Of a stretch of 64,000 bases of DNA, positions 25,031-35,209 are shown piece by piece. A program made the position numbers and the translations under genes. Under the pieces are notes generated by a model. The model had not been told where the DNA came from. It worked only from the letters and a program-made list of their open reading frames with translations, and searched no databases. Each line of letters starts with the position of its first letter. The first letter of the stretch is position 1. Origin of the DNA: Peronospora farinosa (Eukaryota > Oomycota > Peronosporomycetes > Peronosporales > Peronosporaceae); contig CANTFK010000222.1 of NCBI GenBank assembly GCA_947646735.1, positions 25,041-89,040 of the forward strand, read 5' to 3'.

Positions 25031-25492
25031 ATGTATTTTTCGTATCGATCTTCTTGTCATTTCGATCAATTGTTCTTTCATCTCTACTTCTTGGCCACAC
25101 GGTCCTTCTTAAGTACATTTTCTTAGTATAGTGACGAGTAGGAGGCATAGGCAGGACATTAGCCAGTCCTAAAAGATGCGTCACACGATCAGAAGGCTAT
25201 GCACCCACTATACCGCACACATTGATTATTCACACGTGTCTCTACAGTGCGGACAGGAATGATAAAGCCACCAATACTTTTTAACATTTCAGGAAAACTA
25301 AATAAAAGATAGGGATAAAATTATAACCAATGGGTTGCGCTTGACGAGAGGATCATTATGAGACCTTAGTTATCAAAATTGGAGGCCTACATCCTACGGA
25401 AAGCCAAATCGAGCGAAAAGGGTAGGACAATAATGAAAGAGCCATCAAAGAATTTTTTAGTATCGCCTTGATGTTAGTGTTGCTAGAAATCT

Positions 25493-26490
25493 CTAATAGT
25501 CAATTTTGTTACCACGGTTCTTAAGCACTTCTACGCACCGATTGTGCATTGAATTGACAAGCTTATGAAGGTAAGCGGCGCCAATTTCTCCCCAGCACTT
25601 TGAAATGCACTCGATCAAATCAGTTCGCGACCAAAACTGCCGCTCATTCTTGTATACGGCCCTGGCAAGCACTCCCATAAATTTTCCATTGAATTTAAGT
25701 CCGACGAATTCGCTGGCCAGTCGAGAAATTAGAAATTTTGGTCTGCAAACCACGCCTTCGTACACCGAGATGAGTGTATCGACGCATTGTCCTGCTGAAA
25801 ACTCAGTTCATCCCCACCCAGCTCGTCCACAAAAGGCACAAGATAGTCTTCCAGTGAACTTATGTACTTTTCGCTATTTTGCCTATTCTCTAAGATAGCC
25901 AACATGCTTGTCTTAGCGCTTCCAAAGGCACCCCATACCACCACCACATTGACAAGTCGAAAAAACCTGCTTTTTTTTCCTCAAGTCGTGCCAATAGCTT
26001 TGGAATCCATCTGGTCCATTCAGATTAAACTTCTCTCGTCCGAAAAAATAATTTTGGCCCAGTCGTCATCGGAAAGACGAGTTCTCTCAGCACACCATTC
26101 AACACGAGCTTTTTTGTGCTTTTCGGAAAGCACTGGTGCATGTTTACGCTTGATAAACTTGAACGTAAGGCTTTCTTTTAGAAGATGCTTGACTCTAGAA
26201 ACACTTACAGGGAGTTCCAGTTGTGCTTGGAGCTAGCATGCAAATAATTGCCCCTTATGAGCGGCACGGAGTAGTCGGCAGCGAGCCATGTCAGTCAAAA
26301 CTGTTGGTCTTCCGGCTGGTTTGTATGCACTATAGGCGACAGAGTCGTTCAAAAAAGTGTTTGACGACGCTTCGAGAACGACCGATGCGCCGAGCAATCT
26401 CTCGATGACTCATTTTGGTGTCATGGTAGGCTATCATATTTCCAATCTCTTCTTCCGTTAATTTTCTGCCTCTCGCATACTTCTACAAAA
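25493..26490 (-). pseudogene. Tc1/mariner transposase, inactive
   Basis: From high to low coordinates: near 26,470-26,300 the helix-turn-helix region GRKLTEEEIGNMIAYH...REIARRIGRSRSVV; near 26,060-25,970 FNLNGPDGFQSYWHDLRK, a hallmark of Tc1-like transposases; at 25,729-25,947 VVVWGAFG and the second catalytic aspartate in FQQDNASIHSSR; at 25,493-25,765 VYKNERQFWSRTDLIECI and the C-terminal SMHNRC. Where active relatives have SPDLNPIENLWG, with the third acidic residue, this copy reads FVGLKFNGKFMG, so the catalytic triad is broken. Several frame changes occur. TACAGTAGCGTCAGCAAG at ~26,503 resembles a Tc1 terminal repeat; no matching left terminus was found. The total length of about 1 kb fits the family. 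Confidence 0.88.
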
Positions 26491-27432
26491 ATTAAGACCA
26501 TATACAGTAGCGTCAGCAAGTAGCATTGCACCAAAAACAAAAGGACTTAAAACAACGCCGTGAAGGTGATATGTAACGACCCGGATTTATTTAATATGAT
26601 TGGTCAGAACATTTGCATTTGCACTCAGTCTGATGTTAATAAGTTAAGGGTGGTTCATGGCCTACAGGAATAATAAATTCTGTCCTACCAATATAATCTT
26701 TTCATTGCTATAACGATTCTGGTCCCAACCAAGACCTCATACAGTGTACCCAGCCTTAGTAATACTGCCTTAATTGGTAACTTATACCAACTATTAGATT
26801 CTTCTAGTCACAAGAACGTTACTCTAAGCAAGTTATTTCCTGTAACTGAATATTTCCGTAAAATTTAGTACGTCACCAACAGTTGGACATCATTGAAAGC
26901 GTCTGTACAAAACTGGTTTATGGTGCTGTATAATTCAACTTAAGATGCTAGCCTCAGTCTTCTCCGACATATTATCGACCTCTCTATTGGTAACAGTCTT
27001 TATTATCTCCCGTATTTCATTCTTCACGTCTATACGCACCAATGCTGTCCATACACTACCACAATCAGAACCGAATTCAACTCAATTTTATTCACAGCCT
27101 CTTCTTTTTACCTCTTCCCTTAAGTGTAATCTCTTCCACTAGATCTTTTGTAGTCACGTGATCAATGGTCTTCTTTCGAGTCATCACTTCAAAAAGAAAA
27201 AATGAGAAAGTTCTTGTACTCTTGTACAAATTTCTCTTATGGACGATAGAGAGCCAGCACTCGTCCGTAGAACGCGAATTGTCACGATTTTATAGGCCGT
27301 TATAATGCCGATGACAAGGCTTCATGTCCACTCATTAAAAAGTAATGACAGCAAGTACGCGATGTATAGGATACGAGTGACTAGCTTGATCTTTGCGAAA
27401 AAAGTCTTAGTGTGCATCAAAATAATGCATCA
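26491..27432. other. No gene recognised
   Basis: AT-rich sequence with only short frames (for example 65 codons at 26,945). No repeat partner within the window was seen except the Tc1-like terminus at its left edge. Confidence 0.4.
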
Positions 27433-28015
27433 TGTAACGGATTAATTGTTACACGATATATGATAAATAACGAGCAAGCCTAAATAGGTACGAGGTACCT
27501 TAGGCCTGTCACTTGGGTATGGCACATCAGTGTGACCCACCCTCGTGAATGTGACATCCATGGATATATTCACAATCGACGGAGCTGGGACTGGGCGTCA
27601 TGGTGACGTCACAGATGGACGTCACCTGCGAGCTTAAATATATATCTTAAGCTCGCACGTAGGATACGCTTCTAAAGAGACGCGTATCCGATCTTTACAT
27701 ATCAACCAATATGTAGTAACAGTTATATTTAGTTTCATTTTTATAAAATATAAGTCAGTCTTGAATTTCCTAATTACTGCTCACTGCACACAAGAAGCTG
27801 AATAAGGCTCTGCGTGACGTAAGTGAGACACTTGTTAGTTGTTCGTTGCGCGGATCTTTCAAACGGCCGGCAACAATTTGGATCGGCGCATTAAGCGACC
27901 TACCAGCGCAACCACCACCGCACGCGGAGGTAAGACGGTCTAACCGCTTCCTCGCGCTGCATAAAGGTGTGTCCGCGTAGTACGTGGCAGCTTCTTTACG
28001 AAGCGTCTGTCTACA
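27433..28015 (+). repeat. LTR, family A, right copy (plus sense)
   Basis: Starts TGTAACGG and ends GTCTACA. It matches 18,854-19,472 in reverse complement over its whole length with many substitutions, so it is old. It contains the AT-rich palindrome GCGAGCTTAA...TTAAGCTCGC at ~27,627-27,656, also present in the left copy. Confidence 0.75.
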
Positions 28016-29150
28016 CGACGGTTGGGGAAGATATACCGACAGAGTACGGTTAAAGTCTTTATATATCATATAATGTATTTTTGATACTTCTTTTTAAAGA
28101 GTTGTTAAGTATGAGTATTAAAACACGGTATTCGGGAAAAACGTATTCTATCAATAAATATTCGATAATCGATATTGCTGTACTAAGAACATCATACACA
28201 GATGGATGGACGACACATCGTGCTATCGACAACTGCATATTATCTTACTCTTATAGTGTTTGAATTAGTTAATTCAGGTTATAATTAGGTATATTTTTAT
28301 AATCAAATAAAAATTTAGTTCTTAATTTGTAAATTATAGAAGCAAAGACTTTATCATACATGCTTTCTAGTGCACCTTGTACATTTAGCGTTTTGAATCG
28401 TAAGCTTGTTAAGCTTGTAGGCGTAATCTTGTAGACTGAAGGAGCCTGTTCCAATTCCGTAGAACGGGTGGACTTCAAAGTCGTTTAATGAATCTCATAG
28501 AAGTAAGCGGCTTGTAGGGGTTGCTTATTTAGCTATATCGAATTTAAAGGCTTTTAGCCCTTATAGGTCTTCGTCTGACTAAAGAGCTGTGTAGCTCCGC
28601 TACACTTGGTAGAGCTTGTAGTCAACCCTACACCTGAGTTGTATTAACAACAGACCCTCATTGGAAAACAAGAGTAGTAATCGACTCTCTGATGCGCACT
28701 GCCTTGCGCTGACTAAATTATCAGCGCTATTTGAGGACGACATAATTGATCACATAATGGCCAAAGGCTTGGACGTCACATCTTGAGGCATCTATGCGTT
28801 ACGAGGCAACGCAAATTGGCCAAGTTCATGACCCTGCTGTGTCGGCTTTTCCGACACGCTACCCTTCGGCAGCCGATGAGAAGAACTGAAAGTCTCGACC
28901 GCTTGCATCAAGCGTAATTCAATTAAGCTAAGGAGTGGCGAAGAATTTCTTTTTAAATCCGAGAGGTGAAAATGACTATGAGCGCCGCTATGGTCAGATC
29001 GGAGCAGTAACGGGATATAATAGCCATTTAAGGCCAGCAGTAGAGCCCGTGAATAGTCATTAACGTTCGATGCGTCTATAGACGCAGCGTTTTAAACCTA
29101 AGGGATGCGAAAGCAGCAAAAACTTTAAATATTTTCTTCGCTTTATCAGG
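28016..29150. other. Probable 5' part of a decayed Gypsy element
   Basis: No open frame of note. Small hairpins are visible: GTGTAGC-TCC-GCTACAC near 28,590 and GTGTCGG-CTTTT-CCGACAC near 28,837. Because gag coding follows on the plus strand from ~29,190, this stretch is plausibly LTR and leader. No second copy lies in the window to prove it. Confidence 0.35.
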
Positions 29151-29660
29151 CTCATCGCGTGCGACCACGCTTCTTGGCTTCCCGGCAAAGGAAGAAGGAT
29201 TTATCAGACTTTGTCCAGAATTGTCGAACTCTCTTTGCTGCTATGCAGATAGAATTTCTGTCAGAGAAGATCCAATTTAGAATTCTAATGGAAGGACTCC
29301 GCACTGGGGCTGCTAGAACGTAAACAGTTGCTATTATTCCTATCGACCTTCGCAGAAGCGGTCGACGTGGCAATGGATTGTTTATTTAACAACAAGGCGG
29401 ATCCCTTTAAATTTTTATGGGTATTCTTCAAGCTCGCTTGATAGGGCTGATTTCATGGACCTAAGTTATGCTGAGGGTGAAGAATATGAGCTTCTAGCTG
29501 CAGAGCAACAACGTAACATCCGAAGATGTTTTAGTGCGGGTGCACAAGGCACCTCCGCCCAAGCTGTCCGTTGCGGAAGCAACGCCAGAACCGGAAAAGT
29601 CGTAATATGTTCTAGGCCAGATGGCTGTGATGTCGGGAGAAATGTGGAATCCCAGTAGTC
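29151..29660 (+). pseudogene. Ty3/Gypsy gag remnant (PMDLSYAEG type)
   Basis: Plus-strand pieces read LSDFVQNCRTLFAAMQIEFL and RILMEGLRTGAART, the late capsid region of oomycete Gypsy gag. After a frame change comes MDLSYAEGEEYELLAAEQQR followed by NIRRC, the conserved stretch leading into the zinc knuckle. From there the expected CxxCxxxxHxxxxC sequence is out of frame (CFSAGAQGTSAQ), so the nucleocapsid is destroyed. The frame ends at 29,658. No protease follows within 600 bp, so the element is truncated or rearranged. Confidence 0.8.
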
Positions 29661-30624
29661 GCAGGGCACCCTACTAGAAGTTAACTAAGCTTTGTGGAAC
29701 CTTTAGGAGGTGTGAACAGGGCTTAGCCAAATAATTCGTAGAGAAGTCACGGAGCGTGACAAAGGCCACTTCTCTACGTGAAGATTTTGACCCATAATCA
29801 TCCGTTGGCTACTCCGGTGAGTCGGATGACGCATCCGACTAAAGGCAATCTGCGCCAATGCCAAGATGTCCCCGACGGGATACCTCGTCTTCGGTTCTTA
29901 CGAAGAAGGGTCGTGGTACATCAAGTAAATCAATGTACGATAATATGTTTGGGTTGTCTGATGCATCAGACAACTCGCCAAACGAGTCGAGGGATGATGA
30001 CTCGGTTGAAGTGATAAGAGTGATGTCAGTGCTTCTACTGACGCCACTGTACGTGGTGTCGATACTTCTGTTGACTCCATTGTACGTAGTGTCGGTATTT
30101 CTGTTGACACCACGCAGGGGTATCTCGATCCCAATGTATTGCGTCTTGCTCCTGATCAGAAACGTTGGATGCTATCAAAGAATCTGATAGATTGTTGGTC
30201 TGGAAGGACCAGCGAACGATTGAAGATTCTTTTGTATAATGCGTCAAAGCTTCACGGTTTGATGCCAGTGCGGTAAAATTGCACATAAAAGATTGTTAGA
30301 TCGATGCATCCCTTCATCATTACTGGTATAGCTCACACCATAAGCGTGAAGCTGACGCTTTCCTCTACGCTTGAAAGGTATTTGATCTCAACGTTCTTTA
30401 AGTAGGGCGTGATGCTTGGCTTCAAAATCTTACTGCTAATCGCAATAGGTTTGGGAGACGAAGTATATTCGGTGCATGGTATCGCTTGCATTAATTGTCA
30501 ATAGAGGCTACACTACTATTCCTCTCTTGGGGCGATCCTTGCCCGGAATCCGTGAGCACCTCATTAAGAGCGCCTAAGGAGGCGTACCCCCTTAATGAGC
30601 ATTGGTGAAGAGCTCGCATATCTT
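29661..30624. other. Region between gag remnant and chromodomain remnant
   Basis: No family is recognised. It contains a 33-bp tandem repeat (listed separately), a plus-strand stretch YLDPNVLRLAPDQKRWMLSK after it, and an inverted repeat around CTCATTAAG...CTTAATGAG (30,560-30,600). Confidence 0.35.
30022..30115 (+). repeat. 33-bp (11-codon) tandem repeat, three units
   Basis: Units contain CTTCTACTGAC, CTTCTGTTGAC and TTTCTGTTGAC at 33-bp spacing. In one plus-strand frame they give DVSASTDATVR, GVDTSVDSIVR and SVGISVDTTQG, so the unit length keeps frame. The host protein is unknown. Confidence 0.7.
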
Positions 30625-30876
30625 TTAGGATGAGCGAAGGTATTGCAACTTTACAATCCCACTACAAGCGCGCTGAGCGCTCATTTTTCGATGGCCCTTG
30701 TCGTACTGCTCGACAAGGACAAAATCGTCAGCCATCAGTTGGGCTCGAGGTTCCCAGCTACCCGCCGAAGGTGAATAGCCGGGCCAGCGGACGAGATAGA
30801 TCGTCCGAAGTTTTTTCACGTCACGGTGGTTCAGCAAGCGTTCCACAAGGAAGCGCTTTCCACCTTGCGAGTCCAC
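30625..30876 (-). pseudogene. Chromodomain from the C-terminus of a Gypsy integrase
   Basis: The 83-codon frame contains FLVERLLNHRDVK...RTIYLVRWPGYSPSAGSWEP, a recognisable chromodomain (aromatic residues, the W-x-GY block and the W-EP end). In oomycete Gypsy elements this module sits at the integrase C-terminus and guides integration to histone-marked chromatin. The upstream integrase is not readable on the minus strand above 30,900, so this is an isolated tail. It lies on the strand opposite to the gag remnant at 29.2-29.7 kb, so the two come from different insertions or a rearranged one. Confidence 0.8.
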
Positions 30877-31764
30877 CAGCGGATGCGGTGGTGAAGGAAT
30901 CCCTGTACGCTTCTTCCATCGGACTTGTCTGATGAGTTAGACGGATTTGCCCGTGTAACTCGTGAGCTACGTCGTGAAATTAGTTACGAGCGGGATAAGC
31001 GTTACCGTTTATAAAATCCTGTGCGACATTTTGGGATGACTACGAGAAGCCTCGGGCAAACAATGCTGTTGCACTGTTGGAAAATGAAAGCGGCTTCATT
31101 CACTGAGTACGAGCTGGCGACAGATCTTCACGAGATCATATAACCTCATGATATGATATCGTCTCAAAATAATCAGGCATCGATTTGTCTCATGGAAACG
31201 ATAATCTGAAGAGGATTATTGAGAGTGGCGTCTATCTTCGTCGTTCACTTACGCCGCGTACTGAATGTATGAATGAAGGCATTCCACCTTAATGTAGGAT
31301 GTGTACGCATCCTACGTGGCAGCTCGATCGTGTATGCGTTGCCCAGGCGGCGCGATACACAATACAGGCCGATGTACTTGAGCAACAATTATTGAGCTGC
31401 CCACGTAAGTCCTCAGGTATGTTGGTAGAATTACTAATGACAGAAAAACTAAGTCTTCTCTATGGAATGTTTGAGCATTTGCTCTTCCATTATTGTTTGC
31501 GTTTCGTTTCTGTTTGTCCGTCTCTTTTTACGATGAAGTATTGCATGAAACGAACTACAGATTCTCTAGTCAGCAGGAATACCTCTGCTGACTCATTGCT
31601 TTTGGCTGCAGTGCATTGTGAATTAACTGCAGAGATAACGCTTACAAACTCAGCGAAAACATAAGCCTTTTCGATAGTGACATCTTATACGATGCTGACA
31701 TCTTCAGCATTATCAAGAGTAGGAGCGTCATCGCTCGATACGACTTTGATTGCTTTCGCGTCAA
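30877..31764. other. No gene recognised
   Basis: A 121-codon plus-strand frame (31,299-31,664) lacks any familiar motif. A plus-strand stretch near 30,930-31,010 (LSDELDGFARVTRELRREIS) is helix-prone and opposes the chromodomain remnant, but it is too short to call. Confidence 0.35.
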
Positions 31765-32058
31765 CCATTTGGATGAATTAACCTATTTATTAAGTAGGTA
31801 TAGGGCAGTGTCTGATTAGCGGATACTGCGCATCACAATATTATTGGTTTATTATCGGGGTGTCAGACCCAATAATTAGCCAATAATAAATTGACTACCA
31901 TTTGAGTGATTCCCATGAGCTAGGGAACATATTCGCACTTACTGCGAATTAAAACACAACAAAAATAAAACAGAGTTATATTTACGAGTTATAAGAGCGA
32001 TTCTTCAACGCCCTTTTAGTGTAAGACGGTAATTGGTCCTTATCCCGTCACACCTGAT
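31765..32058 (+). repeat. LTR, family D (plus sense)
   Basis: Reverse complement of 51,502-51,823 with strong matches (CCCATGAGCTAGGGAACAT, CAGAGTTATATTT, CTTCAACGCC, TTAGTGTAAGAC). It precedes the plus-strand gag at 32.2 kb, so it is likely the 5' LTR of that element, ending near CCCGTCACA at 32,058. The left edge is approximate. Confidence 0.65.
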
Positions 32059-32197
32059 AGCACTTCGTAGTCCTTACAATGACCATATATGAGATGAACA
32101 TGGACGAGGCTTCCGTGGCTCCAGTGATCTTGCTGGAGCATTATGACTTCCCCATCTCACTACGGTGGATTAATAGGCACTACACGGCGTCGCGGCG

Positions 32198-33100
32198 GTG
32201 TCTGGTGAAACTATCGTGACGTCGATGCTGAGCACAACGACGTCCGATGATCAGCGTGCCGCTATTCAAGACTTTATGGTGCACGAGCTCGCCGAAGCGA
32301 ATCGGCGAGTATTGACTCCCTCGCGCACTTTGCACCATGACGCTATCAAGATGAAGACGTCAACATACTTCGGTGATGGTCCGGATCGTCTCCCTTTTAA
32401 TCGCTGGTTTCGCGAGGTGGATATTGCGATAGCGTCAAGATTAATATGACGCTCCGACGGCTAAGGTCAATTTTCTGCTGTCTCGTCTTGCTGGCAAAGC
32501 CAAGGAATGGGTTCTCGGAATGCTCGTCGTAGACGAGTCGGCGTTCCCCACGCTGGACGATATCCAGCGTGACTTACGACTGGCTTTAAAGCCTCCTCAA
32601 GATGAATCTCGCTTGCGTGCAGATTTCTTCTCACTCAGACAGGGCAAGCTGTTGATGCGTGATTACGTGCATCACCACGCAGCCAATTGACATAGCTTTA
32701 CAAGTCCATGTCTTTATTTTTGGTATGCAGAAGGGCATGACGCGTTACTGCCTCACACGTGCTGAGCCAAAGTCCCTCGAGGAGGCATTTGCCCTCACGC
32801 TTTGTGAAGATTACACTGTCGAGTCGTCGTACCTGCACGCAGCGTCCAACATCCCCGGACGTCTGGTCCAATGCCAATGAAACTCGATGCAATCGAGTAC
32901 TTTCGTAGTCGCGGCAAGTCATTAGGCCGCGATATTTGCAATCATAGCACGATAAAGTGTTTTCGCTGCAGCAGGACATGCCATCGCGCGGATGTCTTTT
33001 GAGCACCTGCGCCGTTGACTGTGAGCACAGATGCCTCACGAGGAGATACTGTGTCGTCGGTGGTCCCGCAAACAAAATGAGCGGTTCCAGTAGGCGTGGG
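32198..33100 (+). pseudogene. Ty3/Gypsy gag, broken, downstream of LTR D
   Basis: The open frame from 32,198 (first ATG 32,225) includes MKTSTYFGDGPDRLPFNRWF, the start of a capsid domain. After a stop at 32,447 the next frame continues VNFLLSRLAGKAKEWVLGML and LRADFFSLRQGKLLMRDYV, a classic Gypsy capsid C-terminal block. A third frame (32,659-32,880) gives FGMQKGMTRYCL...SLEEAFALTL. The zinc knuckle near 32,955 reads CFRCSRTCHRADVF, where the final Cys position is Phe. Three breaks and a lost zinc ligand mean no functional gag. The protease follows directly. Confidence 0.85.
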
Positions 33101-33166
33101 GCGCCCTACTGATAAAAAAACGTATCTACTAATACTCAGTTGGCAGCTCGGGCTCCTAGCCCATAA

Positions 33167-34048
33167 GTGATTCATACTCACTTCATTGCCACCACCATGC
33201 GTGATGGTTTGAGACTGATTATTATCATTCTCATCGTCGCTGGAGTGAAGCGACCACTTCGAGCGTTGTTGGATTCTGGCGCTTCCAATAACTTCTTTCG
33301 TGCATCCTGTTTGTCCCTTCTCCCTTCGACTGTCACGGTTCGAGAAGGTCCAGGTGACATCGTTGTCAAACTTGCCGATGAACAACCAAAACGTGTCCCG
33401 CGTAAAACAGTGGTTTTACCGTACACTTTCGACGGTTTCCAGAGTAATGATGAATTTTTGGTGTACGAGATGAACTATGCATTTGATGGCATACTTGGGA
33501 TACCGTGGCTGTCACGGTATCAGCCGAAGATAGATTGGCTATCTCGGTCCGTCAAACGACGAAGCGATTATGAAGTCAGTGAAGTGTTTACTCATTTGTT
33601 GTTCGAGTCATCCGATTGGGCTTACGTCAGAGTCGTGAACGAACTCGCCACGACTAGTAGCCAACCCAGAGAGAGCGGTGGCCCTCTGTGCGCAGTATTT
33701 TCCGTTACACTGATGGAGCCGCAGAACGAGGCGGTAGAACAACGGTTACTGCATAAACAACCATCGGTCGAACAGATGTTTCCGATTCACAGCGAGGTGG
33801 TCGAGCAGTGGCTTCCGCAAACACACACATCGATCAAGCAGAGGCTTTCGAGTGTCACCGAGGTGGTCGAGAACGAGCTCCCGCACACAAGTGAGACGAT
33901 CGAATACGAGCTCGCGCATTTAATTGACGAGATTGGGCGGACTATGGATCCGCATGAGACCAACGTGGTGGATACAGAGCTCTCACATCTAAAGGGAGGT
34001 ACATCATCCTCCTATGATAGCGACATGCCAGTCTCGAGTTGGGGCTAG
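33167..34048 (+). CDS. Gypsy aspartic protease with repetitive C-terminal spacer
   Basis: An intact 293-codon frame (it opens on GTG at 33,167; first ATG at 33,197; normally made as part of gag-pol). The active site is RALLDSGASNNFF at about residues 33-45, followed by the flap region and the C-terminal landmark FDGILGIPWLSRYQPKIDW (about 107-125), then SEVFTHLLFES. From about residue 180 there are six to seven imperfect 12-14 residue units built on VEQ-x-LP (AVEQRLLHKQP, SVEQMFPIHSE, VVEQWLPQTHT, SIKQRLSSVTE, VVENELPHTSE). Collinear with the broken copy at 15,949-16,740. The frame stops inside a 28-bp inverted repeat and no RT follows in register, so the element is truncated. Confidence 0.85.
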   Translation: MIHTHFIATTMRDGLRLIIIILIVAGVKRPLRALLDSGASNNFFRASCLSLLPSTVTVREGPGDIVVKLADEQPKRVPRKTVVLPYTFDGFQSNDEFLVYEMNYAFDGILGIPWLSRYQPKIDWLSRSVKRRSDYEVSEVFTHLLFESSDWAYVRVVNELATTSSQPRESGGPLCAVFSVTLMEPQNEAVEQRLLHKQPSVEQMFPIHSEVVEQWLPQTHTSIKQRLSSVTEVVENELPHTSETIEYELAHLIDEIGRTMDPHETNVVDTELSHLKGGTSSSYDSDMPVSSWG

Positions 34049-34075
34049 AGACTGGCATGTCGCTATAATAGGAGG
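34008..34075. repeat. 28-bp inverted repeat, 12-nt loop, at the protease stop codon
   Basis: Left arm 34,008-34,035, right arm 34,048-34,075, one mismatch, loop 34,036-34,047. The arms begin CCTCCTAT and end ATAGGAGG. The TAG that ends the protease frame lies at the loop/right-arm border (34,046-34,048), so the stop codon appears to have been created by the inverted duplication. Confidence 0.9.
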
Positions 34076-34589
34076 ACGGGGCTCGAGACGCAAGAGAAAA
34101 CGCAAGAAAGGAGCACGCAATAACTGAGACGACGACATTCACGTTAAAATGCTGACTCAGATGGTTCCGTAGTGACAAAATTCGTATGTGCGCTTGATAT
34201 TGTGGAGGGGTGTTGTAATAAAGCGATCTGAAGGTTTGTAAGGGATCGATTCAGTGAACACTGTTGATTAAATTTTGCTCTCTGATTGACTAAAAATCCG
34301 TGCGAGACCTCAGACGAGGGGTCAACAGGATCAAGAACACAGAAGAATTTCAATAAAAGTGTATCGGGTGTGGGCCACACACCATAGTCACGATCTAATA
34401 CGACCAGATCGAAAAACCCGGATCGACAAATCGGATCGACGGATAGACAGATCAACAAATTCGGATCGACTAATCCGGATCGCCTATCGATTAATCCGTA
34501 ACCTCGATCCGAAATCCGGATCGACGAGATATCGACGGTATCTATGGTGGACCACATAATGAGACCTTACTTTTTTTAAGAAACAACAC
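34076..34589. other. LTR-like GGATCGAC-rich sequence
   Basis: From 34,350 to 34,560 the sequence is dense in GATCGAC and ATCCGGATCGAC motifs and ends TGGTGGACCACATAATGAGACC, resembling the tandem GATCGAC part of LTR family C. I cannot assign exact ends. No gene seen. Confidence 0.4.
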
Positions 34590-35185
34590 ATAGCAGTAGA
34601 TCCTGAGCTACAGATAGGCAAAATCATAGGTTTTGGTATTTGATTGGTCAAAATTGAAGAGCGTTCAATTTGCTTCTAAATGCACGTGTCGACTTCTCAA
34701 TTCCCGGCAGGATATTTGGCCTCCCGACGCCGAGAATATCGATTACAAGTGCACCCTGGATTGTTTTGGCCAGGCAAAGGATGTCTCAACACAACAACTT
34801 AACTGCTATAAAACGCAGACATAAAAGTAAGGCAAGGCAAGCGACTGCAGGACGGATCAAGCGGTCAGCAGGTTCTGCTTAAGTGGTTAGAAGATTCAAG
34901 TTTCGCCTTATTAGACCATTGGGATTTATACGGAAGATCAACAAACAAGTACTCGGTCGATCGTGTAAAGATTTCCGCACGATCGCCAAAACTTCCTATT
35001 GCTAACACAATTCGGATCAGCATCGACTCAAGTCCACCGGGAAGAGTGCAACCCGCCCAGCCGACGGGTACACAAGGTGGGGAAGGCTTTGCACACAGAA
35101 TCGGGGTACCCCCTCCGTTAGTCGGTAATTTGGGCGCCAGTGAAGAGTCAGAATCACATCAGCAATTTTGTGAAATCCACTCCAC
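34590..35185 (+). repeat. LTR, family B (plus sense)
   Basis: Reverse-complement match to 54,845-55,430 (TTGATTGGT, GGCAGGATATTTGGCC, CACAAGGTGGGGAAGG). The right part (GTCGGTAATTTGGGCGCC, ACGGGTACACAAGGTG) also resembles the opposite strand of 37,480-37,570 in the big element's LTR, so the two families share an R-region ancestry. It precedes plus-strand pol at 35.2 kb. Confidence 0.7.
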
Positions 35186-35209
35186 CAAAGTTTCCATATC
35201 GTGTCTACT

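Noticed and set aside
25440..26520. Complete Tc1/mariner element with both terminal repeats
   Set aside because: Only a right-end-like TACAGTAGCGTCAGC is visible; no convincing left terminus.
28016..29150. A cellular gene between the LTR and the gag remnant
   Set aside because: No frame above ~70 codons and no motif; probably leader or LTR sequence of the decayed element.
31299..31664. 121-codon plus-strand ORF
   Set aside because: Composition and context do not support coding; no motif, and it overlaps sequence between element remnants.
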